Source of the DNA: Hordeum vulgare subsp. vulgare | Taxonomy: Eukaryota; Streptophyta; Magnoliopsida; Poales; Poaceae | DNA length: 64,000 nucleotides | Direction: 5' to 3' | Assembly: GCF_904849725.1 (NCBI RefSeq) | Contig: NC_058524.1 | Coordinates: 504,788,263-504,852,262 of the forward strand | Part shown: positions 1 to 11,294 of the stretch, piece after piece | Numbering within the stretch: position 1 is the first letter of the stretch | Layout: the number at the start of each line of letters is the position of its first letter | Made by a program: the position numbers and the translations under genes | Notes under the pieces: generated by a model | Seen by the model: the letters and a program-made list of their open reading frames with translations, nothing else | Database searches by the model: none | What the model was told of the DNA's origin: nothing

Positions 1-1907
1 GAGTACGTGTTCTCACAGACTTTACATTCATGCTTATGCTTTTACTTTGTTAGCCGGTGTTTACACTTTGCCACTGTATTATCCATGCTAGTTTCTTTTT
101 GTTTTCTTGTTTTCTTGTTTTGTGTCCTTTTGAGAAAACCCAAAAAGATTTTTCTTTCTTCTTTTGCTTGTTGGGAGCTTTCCCGTGTAAATAGTTTTCT
201 TTTTCTTTGTGTCAAGGTAGAAGATATTGGTTACAATGCTTAGTGGTTCTTGCATGCTTACCTGTTTAGCTTTCAAAGGGCCATATTATTTTGTATTCTC
301 CTTTGTGTTTGCCTGTAGATTCAGCTTAGTCCAATGCGCTTATTATCGTTTTCATTGTTCGATCGTGCAAATGAAAGGCAACAACGATGATATATGATGA
401 AGTGACTGAGACTGAAAAGCTGGCATGAACTCTATCTATTTTGTTTTTGTAAATATGGCTAGCTTGTCGACCCAGATTTAGCTTTGTTGTGAGAGAACCA
501 TGTTTGCAATGACAACTTAGAGATCATAGTTTCTGATGCCATGCTTATTCAGCCGACAGCTTATAATGGTTTGTCTTGATTGCCAACATATATTTTGAGA
601 TGACTATGATGTAGTATGATAGGATGGTATTCTCCTTTGAATGTTTCAAGTGGCTTGACTTGGCGCATGTTCATGCATGTAGTTGAAACAAAATCAACAT
701 AGCCTCTATGATGTTCCTGTTCATGGTGATTTATATCCTGTTCATGCTTGCATTTAATGTTAGTCAAACTCAGTGCATCTTGATGACTGTTGTCGCTCTC
801 TAGTTGGTCGCTTCCCAGTCTTTTGCTAGCCTTCACTTGTACTAAGCGGGAATGCTGCTTGTGCATCCACTTCCATAACCCCAAAAGTTTTTCCATGAGA
901 GTCCACCATACCTACCTATTTGCGGTATCTACCTGCCGTTCCAAGTAAATTTGCATGTGCCATTCTCTAAACCTTCAAGAAATAAATCTGTTTTGCATGC
1001 CCGAACCGCTCATGTGGTGATAGAGGGCTATTGGTATCTTCCATGCTAGGAGTGTTATCCTCGACATGTGTTTATTCACAGTCCGTCACGAGAAAGGGGA
1101 CGGTATTTGGGATGCCCAGTTCCATGCTTAAATCGAAAACATAACTGTAAAACAAGACTCCCCCCAGATTGATGTTAGTATGGACGGTACCCGAGGATTC
1201 GATTAGCCGTGGAGTGTGATTGATTGGTGGTGGGGGAGTTAAAACTTTACTTTTCTGTTTGGGAACTGCCTATAGCATGAGTAGCATGGAAGATATTGAG
1301 AACTCTTGGTCATTGCGTTGACAATGAAAGCATGCCATCCAAAATTATTATCTCTATTTTTAAAGCTTGAGCTCTGCCACCTCTGCAAATCAATGCTTCC
1401 CTCTGCGAAGGGCCTGTCTATTTATTTTCCTGTCGAGTCATCCTCCTCTTATGTAAGCACCAATTAGAGAGCACCTTTGTCATTTTTATGCTTTGCTTTT
1501 GATTGATATTGAGTATGACTATGACTAGATCTTCGTTGCTATGAATTACAATGTTTAGTCAGCCCTTGATCTTTGAAAGTGCTCTGCATTTATGTTTTGC
1601 GGTCTCAGAAAGAGCTAGCGAGATACCACCTATTCATATTGCTTCATGCTTGCTTTGATTGAAGTGTTGGTATTTGAAACTCATTATTATTTGCTCGTTA
1701 GCTAATTATGCCATTGATATTAGTTTACCGTGAGGCCTTTGTGTCGTTTGCTCATGTGGTTAACTTGTGATCTTGCTAAAATTCTGGTTATGAGTTAGAC
1801 ATAGTTGCAACAACAAGATCAAACAGAGTTTGTGAAAGTTTTTCTTTCTTTCTCAGTTTGTCAACTGAGTTGCTTGAGGACAAGCAAGGTTTTAAGCTTG
1901 GGGGAGT
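1..1907 (+). mobile_element. 3' internal noncoding region of an Athila-type gypsy element
   Basis: No convincing reading frame is present. The stretch belongs to the 3' untranslated internal part of an Athila-type retrotransposon. It shares landmark phrases with the same region of the complete Athila-type element downstream: GAGAGTCCACCATACCTACC occurs near 898 and again near 24703, and CTTCCCTCTGCGAAGGGCCT near 1390 and again near 24961. It ends in a purine-rich tract, AAGCTTGGGGGAGT (1894-1907), directly before the LTR start. That is the expected polypurine tract priming plus-strand synthesis. The element's coding part lies outside the window to the left. Confidence 0.75.
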
Positions 1908-3440
1908 TGATACGTCTCCAACGTATCTACTTTTCCAAACTCTTTTGCCCTTGTTTTGGACTACAATTTACATGATTTGAATGGAACTAATCTGGACTGA
2001 CGCTGTTTTCAGCAGAATTGCCTTGGTGTTATTTTTGTGCAGAAATCAAAGTTCTCCAAACGTCCTGAGAATTTACGGGGAGCAGTTTTGGAAAATATTA
2101 AAAATACCTGCGCCAAGTTCCACCTCAGGGGGTGGGCCAGTGGGCCACAAGCCCCTGCTCTGCCACCATCCCCTGGTGGCGGTGGGCAGGCTTGTGGGGC
2201 CCACAGGCACCTGCCGCACCCAACTCCAGCTCTATAAGTTGTCTTTCATCCCAGAAAAAAATAAAAAGAGAAGTTTTCATCGCGTTTTCGATACGGAGGC
2301 GCCGCCACCTCCTGTTCTTCATCTGGAGAGCAGATCTGGAGTCCGTCTTGGGCTCCGGAGAGGGGAAATCATCACCATCGTCATCATCCACCTTCTTCTC
2401 TCTCCAATTCCATGAAGCTATTCGTCGTTCGTGAGTAATCTATTCGTAGGCTCGCTGGGCGTTGATGAGTAGGATGAGATCTATCATGTAATCGAGTTAG
2501 TTTTGATGGGGATTGATCCCTAGTATGCACTATGTTCTGAGTTTGATGTTGCTAATACTTTGCCATGCTTAATGCTTGTCACTAGGGCCCGAGTGCCATG
2601 ATTTCAGATCTGAAATTATTATGTTGTCACCAATATATGTGTGTTTTAGATCCGATCTTGCAAGTTGTAGTTACCTACTATGTGTTATGATCCGGCAACC
2701 CGGGAGTGACAATAAACGGAACCACTCCCGGTGATGACCATAGTTTGAGGAGTTCATGTGTTCACCAAGTGCTAATGCGTTGGTCCGGTTCTTTATTAAA
2801 AGGAGAACCTTAATACCCTGTAGTTTCCTTTTGGACCCCGCTGCCACGGGAGGGATGGACAATAGATGTCATGCAAGTTCTTTTCCCTAAGCACGTATGA
2901 CGACACCCGGAATGCATGCCTACATCACATTGACGAACGGGAGCTAGCCACATATCTCTCCGTGTTATAGCTGTTGCATGACGAATATCATCCAAACAAA
3001 TCACCGACCCATTGCCTACGAGTTTGTCCTACTGTTGCTACTGCTGTTACTTGTCTTGCTCTGTGCTACTACTGTTGCTACTGTTGTTACTTGTCTTTCT
3101 CTGCTACTGCTACTACTGTTGCTATTGCTGTTACTTGTCTTGCTCTGCTGCTGCTACTACTACTGTTGCTACTACTGTCGCTTGCTACTGTTGCTACTTG
3201 CCACTGCTGTCACTACTACTGTTCCTTGCCACTGCTATTGCTCGTTACACTGCTGTTACTCGTTACTTTGCTGTTACTACTATGTTTGCAGATACTAATC
3301 TTTCAGGTGTGGTTGAATCCGACAAATTCAGCTGCTAATACTTGAGAGTATCCTCTCACCTCCTTCAGGCGATCTACAAATTTGGGTCGAATACTCTACC
3401 CTCGAAAACTGTTGCGAACCCACGCGCTGGTGGTCCATCA
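1908..3440 (+). repeat. Athila-type LTR (about 1.53 kb)
   Basis: The LTR starts TGATACGTCTCC right after the polypurine tract and most likely ends ...GGTCCATCA. A TATAAG box at 2233-2238 is a candidate promoter. A GC-rich foldback at 2145-2197 has outer arms CCACAAGCC and GGCTTGTGG. The 3' third is a CTG/CTA/TTG-rich low-complexity tract. Unusually, both flanks look internal: polypurine tract on the left, primer-site-like leader on the right. Only one LTR of this family is in the window, so no TSD can be tested. The right end is inferred by comparison with related LTRs and could be off by some bases. Confidence 0.75.
3031..3262. repeat. CTG/CTA/TTG-rich low-complexity tract inside the LTR
   Basis: Imperfect trinucleotide-like repeats built from CTGTTGCTACTG and TTACTTGTCTTGC variants. 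All three forward frames are open and leucine/tyrosine-rich here, which is a composition effect and not coding evidence. Confidence 0.8.
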
Positions 3441-3591
3441 ACAACATTCTTCCAGTTTCATTGCCGGGGAGTGCTAGCGGCATTCTTCTGGTGCCGTTGT
3501 AGGAGAAGGTTTGTTGTCATAACCATTCATCTAGCTAACACTAGAGATTGCAGGATCAACACTTATCTGACGCCATTGCCAGGGAAGCACA
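3441..3591 (+). other. Athila leader remnant with three primer-site-like motifs
   Basis: After the LTR end come three degenerate copies of the tRNA-Asp primer-binding motif TGGCGCCGTTGCCGGGGA. They lie at 3453-3470 (12 of 18 matches), 3489-3506 (14 of 18) and 3568-3585 (15 of 18). The stretch from the first motif to about 3486 resembles the leader after the primer site of Athila-type elements. At about 3592 the sequence changes abruptly to Tat polyprotein code, so this is a truncated leader fused to another element. Confidence 0.55.
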
Positions 3592-5171
3592 GCTGACGTC
3601 AATGGGCGACTCTCAGCTCCTCGTCAACTGCTCCAACAAAGAGTACACACCCAAGGACGAACACATGGAGGCAAATTTGCAAGAGGTACGTAAGATGGAT
3701 TAACGTTTTGAAGGCCTAGAGCTACAACACGTCCCGCGAGGCGAAAACAAGGAGGCGGACGACATCGCCAAAAGATCTTCGCGGTGCAAGGCTCAAGAGC
3801 CAGGCGTTTTTGAGGAGTGACTCTTCAAGCCTTCCGAGACGCCGTCACCTCAGGACCCGGCATCGCGTGGAGAGGAGCTCCCCCCGCATCGCCCTCCGGG
3901 GATCTGGACTGTGGCTAGAGCTTGGGGGCTCGACTGCTCCTAGACCTGGAGGCTCAAGACGATGATTGGATGCATAAACTTGGGGGATAGCTGCTCCACG
4001 ACACATTGCCGGAGAAGGAGGAGGATGCGGAGCATGTAGCAGGACAAGCCTCGACCTACCGCATGCGAGACGACGCCTTGTACCGCAGGCGCCTGAATGA
4101 CATCGCGCTGCGGTGCATTTCCAAGGAGCAGGGGCGCGAACTACTGGCTGACATCCACGGAGGGGACTGCGGACATCACTCCTCTTTGCGCACGCTCGCA
4201 GGTAAGGCATTCAGGTCAGGTTTCTACTGGCCTATCGCGTTGGACGACGCCACCGAGCTGGTCAGGTCTTGCGAGGCCTGCTAGTTCCATGCCAAGCAGA
4301 TCCACCAGCCCACATAGGGCCTCCAGACCATCCCGCTTTCCTGGCCTTTTGCGGCCTGAGGGCTCGACATATTAGGGCCCTTCCCGTGGGCGGCGGGGGG
4401 CTTCCGCTACCTCTACGTCGCCATCGACAAATTCACCAAGTGGGCGGAGGTGGAGCCCGTGCGCACCATCCCAGCCGGGTCGGTCGTCAAGTTCATCAAG
4501 GGATTCGTGAGCCGCTTTGGCGTCCCCAACCGCATCATCGCGGATAACAGTTCGCAGTTCACCAGTCAGCTCTTCAAGATTTACTGTGCTAACCTCGGTA
4601 CGCAGATATGCTATGCATCGGTGGCCCATCCGCGAAGCAATGGCCAAGCGGAGCGCGCCAACACGGAGGTCCTGCGGGGTCTCAAAGTGAGGAGCTTCAA
4701 GAAGAAGCTCGAGACTTGCAGCCGGGGTTGGATCGACGAGTTCCCATATTACTGTGGTCCACCCGCACCAGTGCAAATAAACCCACCGGAAAAACCCCGT
4801 TCTTCCTCGTCTATGGAGCCGAGCCGGTCCTTCCCCATGAAATCAAGCACCGGTCCCCGCGGGTCTTCGCGTTCGATGAGGAACGTCAAGAGGCTGCATG
4901 GGGGACGAACATCGTATTTGGAGAGGAGGTGCGCCGCCAGGCCTCTCTCCGAGCTGCGAGGTACCAGCAGGCCTTGCGGCGCTACCACTGCCACAACATC
5001 CGCTCCAGGACCCTCGAAGTCGGCGATCTCGTCCTGAGGCGGGTCCAATCTAGGGAAGGCTTGCATAGGCTTTCACCCATGTGGGAGGGCCCGTTCAAGG
5101 TCGTCCACGTCTCTAGGCCTGGCTCTGTGCGTGTGGAGACTCAAGATGGAGTTCCCATCCAGAACGCTTGA
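3592..5171 (+). pseudogene. Tat1 pol remnant: end of RNase H plus integrase
   Basis: Decayed 3' part of a Tat-lineage gypsy polyprotein. From 3602 it reads the RNase H core (MGDSQLLVN) and the C-terminal RNase H region (HVPRGENKEADDIAKR). After frame changes, 4006-4284 carries the integrase zinc-binding region (GHH ... CEAC). From 4370 comes the catalytic core (DKFTKWAE, RFGVPNRIIADN, HPRSNGQAER). A frameshift near 4755 moves the C-terminal integrase domain (VYGAEPVLP, GDLVLRRV, WEGPFKV) to another frame ending at 5171. Stops interrupt at several points (for example TAG at 4282 and 4315). Integrase would insert retrotransposon cDNA into the chromosome; this copy is dead. Reverse transcriptase, protease and gag of this element are absent on the left. 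Confidence 0.85.
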
Positions 5172-5495
5172 ACATCCAACACCTCCTCAAGTTCTACCCA
5201 TGATGACTCTGCACCGCCCCTCCACCGCCTCTGCGCCGCCTCTGCATCGACCTTGCATCATCCTACAATTCTTCAGGAACCTACTTCATCCTGTGACACT
5301 CTCACGTAATAACGAGCCGAGGCTGTATATGCCCAGGGCCTCCCGAGGACGCGGAAGGGGTCCACACCACGCCTAGTGGAGAAGATGAAGGAATCAACAC
5401 AGTCCACCAATGACTTCCGAAATCAGGCGCCTAATGCCTCGGGGGTAGGGACACTCCCGAGGCCAAAGCGTCCTCGCGACCTCCTAGATACACCT
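5172..5495 (+). repeat. Tat1 3' region with first copy of a ~210-bp tandem repeat
   Basis: No gene. From about 5291 runs a unit containing CACGTAATAACGAG and CACGCCTAGTGG. It continues after the inserted element at 12837, where the second copy starts. The same repeat, reverse-complemented, occurs in Tat2 at 29925-30300. That uninterrupted copy confirms that 5495 and 12837 were once adjacent. Confidence 0.75.
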
Positions 5496-7037
5496 TGCTA
5501 CTTCTTGAGCTTGCGTTGGTTTCTCCCTTGAAGAGGAAAGGGCGATGTAGCAAAGTAGCGATAAGTATTTCCCTCAGTTTGAGAACCAAGGTATCAATCC
5601 AGTAGGAGTATCCAGATGAGGCACCAATGCACCTGCGCAAAGATAAACAAACTTGCACCCAACGCGATAAAGGGGTTGTCAATCCCTTCATGATTACTTG
5701 CAAGGTGAGATCTGACACAGATGAAAGGTAAATAAGTAAAAGTGCAGCAAGGTATTTTTGTATGTAGATCTGAATATTTGATGTGTAAAATAGACCCGGG
5801 GGCCATAGTGTTCACTAGAGGCTTCTCGCATGATAGCAAGTATTATGGTGGGTGAATGAATTAGTGTCGAGAAATTGATAGAATCGCACAAAGTCATGAC
5901 GATATCTAAGGCAATGATCATACATATAGGCATCACGTCCGAGACAAGTAGACCGATACTGTATGCATCTACTACTATTACTCCACACATCGACCGCTAT
6001 CCAGCATGCATCTAGTATATTAAGTTCATAACAAATGGAGTAACGCCTTAAGCAAGATGACATGATGTAGAGGGATAAACTCATGCAATATGATATAAAC
6101 CCCATCTTTTTACCCTTGATGGCAACAACACGATGCGTGCCTCGCTACCCTTTCTGTCACTGGGTGAGGGCACCGCATGGTATGAACCCGAAACCAAGCA
6201 CCTCTCCCATTGCAAGAATTATAGATCTAGTTGGCCAAACGAAACCCATAACCCGAAGAGAATTACAAGGATATGAAATCATGCATATAAGAAATCAGAG
6301 GAGACTCAAATAATATTCATAGATAATCTGATCATAAATCCACAATTCATCGGATCTCGACAAACACATCGCAAACGAAAGTTACATCGGATAGATCTCC
6401 ATGAAGATCATGGAGAACTTTGTATTGAAGATCCAAGAGAAAGAAGAAGCCATCTAGCTACTAGCTATGGACCCGAAGGTCTTTGGTGAACTACTCCCGC
6501 ATCATCGGAGAGGCAATGGTGTTGATGAAGAAGCCCTCCGTGTCCGAATCCCCCTCCGGCAGGGCACCAGAACGGTCCCCAGATGGGATCTTGCGGAGAC
6601 AGAAGCTTGCGGCGGCGGAAAAGTATTTTCGTGGCTCTCTCTGGAGGTTTTGGGATTTTTGGGAATTTATAGGCGAAAGAGATAGGGAATAGGAGGCAAG
6701 GGGGGCCCATGAGCCTGCTAGGCGTGCCCTAGGGGGCGCGCCTAGGGGGCTCGTGACCACCCACGAGGCCTCCTGCCTTGTTTTTCAAGTCTCTTGCGTA
6801 TGTTCTGTTATGGAAAAAACCATCCCGCAGGTTTTATTCCGTTTGGACTCCGTTTAATATACTTTTCTGAAAAAGGTCAAAAACACGGAAAAAACATAAA
6901 CTGGCACTAGGCACTAAGTTAATAGATTAGTCCCAAAAATGGTATAAAATGGCATATGAATGCATATAAAACATCCCAAGTTGATAATATAATGGAATGG
7001 AACAATCAAAAATTATAGATACGTTGGAGACGTATCA
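5496..7037 (-). repeat. 3' LTR of the Sabrina-like element
   Basis: On the minus strand this LTR reads TGATACGTCTCCAACG ... AAGAAGTAGCA. A TATAAATT box lies at complement 6664-6671, next to a GC-rich foldback at about 6708-6755. The length is identical to the other LTR (11295-12836), with scattered substitutions, so the insertion is old enough to have diverged slightly. Confidence 0.88.
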
Positions 7038-9787
7038 AGCATCCCCAAGCTTAACTCATGCTCGTCCTCGAGTAGGGAAGTGATAAAGACTGAATTTTTG
7101 ATGTGGAATGCTACCTAACATATTAGTTTGTAACTTCTTCATTGTGGCATGAATGTTCAGATCCATAAGATTCAAAACAATAGTTTAATATTGACATGAA
7201 AACAATAATACTTCAAGTATACTAGCAAAGTAATCATGAACTTTTGAAATAACAAGGCCAAAGAAAGTTATCCCTACAAAATCATATAGTCTGGCTATGC
7301 TCCATCATCCCCACACAACGAATTTAAATCATGCACAACCCCGGTATTGGCCAAGTAATTGTTTTCGCACTCTTACTTTCTCAACTTTTTCAACTCTCAC
7401 GCAATACATGAGCGTGAGCCATGGATATATCACTATAGGTGGGATAGAGTGTGGTGGAGGTTGTGAGGCAAAAAGGAGGAGATGGTCACATCGACTCGGC
7501 GTATCAATGGGTTATGGAGATGCCCATCAATAGATATCAATGTGAATGAGTAGGGATTTCCATGCAACGGATGCACTAGAGCTATAAGTATATGAAAGCT
7601 CAAAAATAAAACTAGTGGGTGTGCACCCAACTTGCTTGCTCACGAAGACCTAGGGCAATTTTTGAGGAAGCCCATCATTGGAATATACAAGCCAAGTTAT
7701 ATAATGAAAATTACCACTAGTATATGAAAGTGACAAAATAAGAGACTCTCTATCATGAAGAACATGGTGCTATTTTGAAGCACAAGTGTGGAAAAAGATG
7801 GTAGCATTGTCCCTTCACTCTTTTTCTCTCATCATTTTTTTGTTTGGGCTCTTTGGGCTCTTTTCTTTTGGTGGGCATCTTTGGCCTATTTTTTTTATTT
7901 CCTCACATGGGACAATGCTCTAATAATGATGATCATCACACTTTTATTTACTTACAACTCGATACTTAGAACAATAATGACTCTATATGAAATGCCTCCG
8001 GCAGTGTACCGGGATGTACAACGATCTAGCTTAGCGTAATATGTTGAAACATCTAGCTAGCTATCTTACGATCATGCAATGGCAAAATGAAAATGACGGC
8101 ACATGTCATGAGACGGAACGGTGGATGTTGCATGGAAATATATCTCGGAATGGCTATGAAAATGCCATAATAGGTAGGTATGGTGGCTGTTTTGAGGAAG
8201 ATATATGGTGGGTTTGTGCACCGGCGAAAGTTGCGCGGCACTAGAGAGGCTAGCAGTGGTGGAAGGTGAAAGTGCATCTATACCATGGACTCACATTAGT
8301 CATGAAGAACTCATATACTTATTGTGAAAGTTTTATTAGTAATCGAAACAAAGTGCTAAACACATACTCCTAGGGGAAGGGTTGGTAGGTGTTAACCATC
8401 GGGCGATCCCGACCGCCACACAAAGGATGACAATCAATAAATCAATTATGCTCCGACTTCCTAACATAGTGGTTCAGCATACGTGCATGCTACGGGAATC
8501 ACTAACCTCAACACAAGTATTTCTAGATTCACAACACCCTACTAACATGACTCTAATATTACCATGTCCATATCTCAAAACTAATTGTGAGGAATCAAAC
8601 TTCTCTTACTAATCAATGCTCTTGAATATGAAAGTTTTTGTTATATCCTCTTTGGATGCCTATCATATTTAGGACTAATTTCATAGCACACGCCAATTAC
8701 CAAGTTACTTAGAGAGAGCACTCTCAAAATGATATAAGTGAAGATCGAGAGTTTTTATTTCTACAAAATATGACACCGCCGTGCTCTAAAAAGATTTAAG
8801 TGAAGCACTAGAGCAAAATTATCTAGCTCAAAAGATATAAGTGAAGCTCATGGGAGCTAAATTGCCTAGCTCAAAAGATATAAGTGAGCTCATTTGGTAT
8901 TCTAACAAATTCACGATGAGTGCATGTCCCTCTCAAAAAGGTGTGCAGCAAGGATGATTGTGACAAAACAAAAAGCAAATAATCCTATAATACACGACGC
9001 TCCAAGCAAAACACATATCATGTGGTGAATAAAATATAGCTCCAAGTAACGTTACCGATGGATTGAAGACGAAAGAGGGGATGCCTTCCCGGGGCATCCC
9101 CAAGCTTAGGATTTTTGGTGTCCTTGAATTTGGCTTGGGATGACTTGGGCATCCCCAAGCTTAAGCTCTTTCCACTCTTTGTTCCATTGTCCATAAGAAC
9201 ATCACCCAAAACTTGAAAACTTCACAACAGAAAACTTGAACAGAAACTCGTGATATCATTAGTATAAGAAAACAAACCACCAACTTTTAGGTACTGTAGT
9301 AAACTTGATATCCATTTAGATTGATGTTATATTACTGTATTCTCACTTTTCAATGGCTCGTACCTCCCGATAATAACCATAGTTTCATCAAAATAAGTAA
9401 TCAACACAACAAAAAACAGAATCTGCAAAAATAGAACAGTCTGTGACAATCTGTATATTTCGTATACCTCTGCTATCCCAAAAATTCTGAACAATTATGA
9501 CAATTAGGAAATTTTCATATCAACTAGCAGCAAAAACAATCAACTCAAAATCTCTTTCTGGATAGGAATTAAAAATAATTTCGTGAGCACAAAGTTTCTG
9601 TATTTTCCAACATGATTAAACAACTATCATCAAAACTAATCATAAAGGTTCTACTTGGCACAAACACTAATTAAAACTTAAAAAACACAATCATCACAGA
9701 ATCATGGTAGTGTGGACTCAACAAAACAGAAAGTACAAAGCAAAAATAAATTTATTCATTGGGTTGCCTCCCAACAAGCGCTATTGT
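7038..9787 (-). mobile_element. 3' internal noncoding region of the Sabrina-like element
   Basis: AT-rich, without a supported gene. On the minus strand the polypurine tract AAGCTTGGGGATGC ends at 7038, just before the 3' LTR. A phrase of the same kind (TTGGGGATGCC) recurs near 9093-9110 and 9148-9164, suggesting duplicated polypurine-like segments. A local tandem-like stretch at 8790-8900 repeats AAAAGATATAAGTGAAGC variants. Confidence 0.7.
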
Positions 9788-11062
9788 TTAATGCCCATAG
9801 CTAGGCTTAACGATTTCAATGATGCTCACATAAAAAGTAGTAGTTGAGATATTCAAAAGAGCATCATGAAACATGTGACAAACATATCTAAGTCTAACAT
9901 ACTTCCTATGCATAGGCATTTTATAGGAAAACAAATTATCAATACAAGCAATAACTACCATATGTAAGGAAGAAGAAAGAGACAATATCAATCTCAACAT
10001 AACGAGAGGTAATTTAGTAACATGAAAATTTCTACCACAATATTTTCCTCTCTCATAATAATTACATGTGGGATCATATTCAAACTCAACAATATAACTA
10101 TCACATAGGATATTCTTTTCGAGATCCACATGTATGCAAAGTTGACACTCTTTATTATTGCAATCATTATTATAAATATCATATTCATCATGAGGCTTAA
10201 ACAAATTTTCAAGATCATAAGAAAAATCATCACCCCAATCATGATCATTGCAATAAGTAGTGGACATAGCAAAACTAGCATCCCCAAGCTTATGGTTTTG
10301 CATATTTTCAGCATATTTGACATTCATAGAATTTATAATAAAATCATTGCAATCATGCTTTTCTTTAAAGGGGCTAGCAAGTGTGGATGTAAGAACAATA
10401 ATTTCACGTTTAACATAATGAACTATAGCAAGTTCATCTCCATAGGCATCATTAATATTGGCATCATGGCCACAAGCATAGCAAGCATCATGTTTATCAA
10501 GGGGAGGTATTTCAATCATATCAACGGAATCACAATTATATATAGGTTCATGCATATCATTATTTTCCTCCAAAGAACCGGACATTCCCTTAATAAATTC
10601 AATAAAATAGGCATTAGAAGCAAAGTTCTCACGACAGTAATTAAGTATGTCAAGATTTTCATATTTGTAGAGAGTAATATCATACTTTTCAATCAAAGAA
10701 GCAACTTCATGAGCACCCTTAAAAACAACAAATTCTTCAATTTGTTCGATATCATAATAGCTATAAACACCCTTTTCATAAGAAGATAAGATTTCATTAT
10801 CATTAAACTCACATAGGTAGGGAAGGTGTTTTTTAGGGTTTTTAGAGCAACAAGTATAATCATAAATTTCACATAGATTCAAAGCATAGCATAGCAAACT
10901 ATTTATGTGATGCCATAAGAGTCTCCCCTTTTCAGACAAACGGTGACGCACAAAATGAGCATGCTCATCTAAAGATTTCCCATCAACCAAGCTAGATGGG
11001 GTTTCAGCAGGAGCACAAAGGGATCGAAGATGATCCAAGTAGAAAACTTTAAGTGGATCCAT
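9788..11062 (-). CDS. Intact 424-residue ORF of unknown function in the non-autonomous element
   Basis: An uninterrupted ATG-to-stop frame starting MDPLKVFYLDHLRSLC, the only long ORF of this element. Its start lies about 200 bases downstream of the primer site, where gag would be expected. It has no retroviral-type gag, protease, RT or integrase motif that I recognise. It is acidic and rich in Asp, Tyr, Asn and Cys. Two CxxCxH clusters stand out (CYACGH at residues 194-199, CQLCIH at 306-311), with further Cys at 320, 333 and 342, so metal binding is possible. The C-terminal quarter is hydrophobic (residues 350-380). Related ORFs in wheat repeats are, as I recall, annotated only as hypothetical. 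Because surrounding elements are full of stops, an intact frame suggests either youth or past selection. Confidence 0.7.
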   Translation of the reverse strand: MDPLKVFYLDHLRSLCAPAETPSSLVDGKSLDEHAHFVRHRLSEKGRLLWHHINSLLCYALNLCEIYDYTCCSKNPKKHLPYLCEFNDNEILSSYEKGVYSYYDIEQIEEFVVFKGAHEVASLIEKYDITLYKYENLDILNYCRENFASNAYFIEFIKGMSGSLEENNDMHEPIYNCDSVDMIEIPPLDKHDACYACGHDANINDAYGDELAIVHYVKREIIVLTSTLASPFKEKHDCNDFIINSMNVKYAENMQNHKLGDASFAMSTTYCNDHDWGDDFSYDLENLFKPHDEYDIYNNDCNNKECQLCIHVDLEKNILCDSYIVEFEYDPTCNYYERGKYCGRNFHVTKLPLVMLRLILSLSSSLHMVVIACIDNLFSYKMPMHRKYVRLRYVCHMFHDALLNISTTTFYVSIIEIVKPSYGH

Positions 11063-11294
11063 ATCAATAGATACTTAGCAAACAAAGATGCAAGCATATT
11101 GAAGGCACAAAGCACACAAGCAAAGTAAAGGCAAACGAAAAAGGAAAATATTTTTTTGTGATTTTTTTAGAAGTGGGGGAGAGGAAAACGAGAGGCCAAT
11201 GGAAAATAATGTAAATGCAAGAGATGAGTTTGCGATAGTTACTTGGATATGCTTCACTTGAGTACTCCCCGGCATCGGCGCCAGAAATTCTTCT
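11063..11294 (-). other. Leader between 5' LTR and ORF, with primer-binding site
   Basis: Reading on the minus strand from the LTR end at 11295, the motif TGGCGCCGATGCCGGGGA lies at complement 11266-11283. It differs at one base from the tRNA-Asp-type primer site seen perfectly at 18512. It is set 11 bases inside the LTR. No ORF precedes the ATG at 11062. Confidence 0.85.

Noticed and set aside
2974..3345. Overlapping leucine/tyrosine-rich open frames
   Set aside because: They come from the CTG/CTA/TTG low-complexity tract of the LTR; all three frames are open for the same reason and none has a family motif.
4372..5066. Minus-strand frames opposite the Tat1 integrase
   Set aside because: Shadows of GC-rich integrase code on the plus strand.
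10130..10789. A 219-codon frame on the plus strand
   Set aside because: It is the antisense shadow of the 424-codon ORF at 9788-11062; its Ile/Met-rich composition mirrors AT-rich coding on the other strand.
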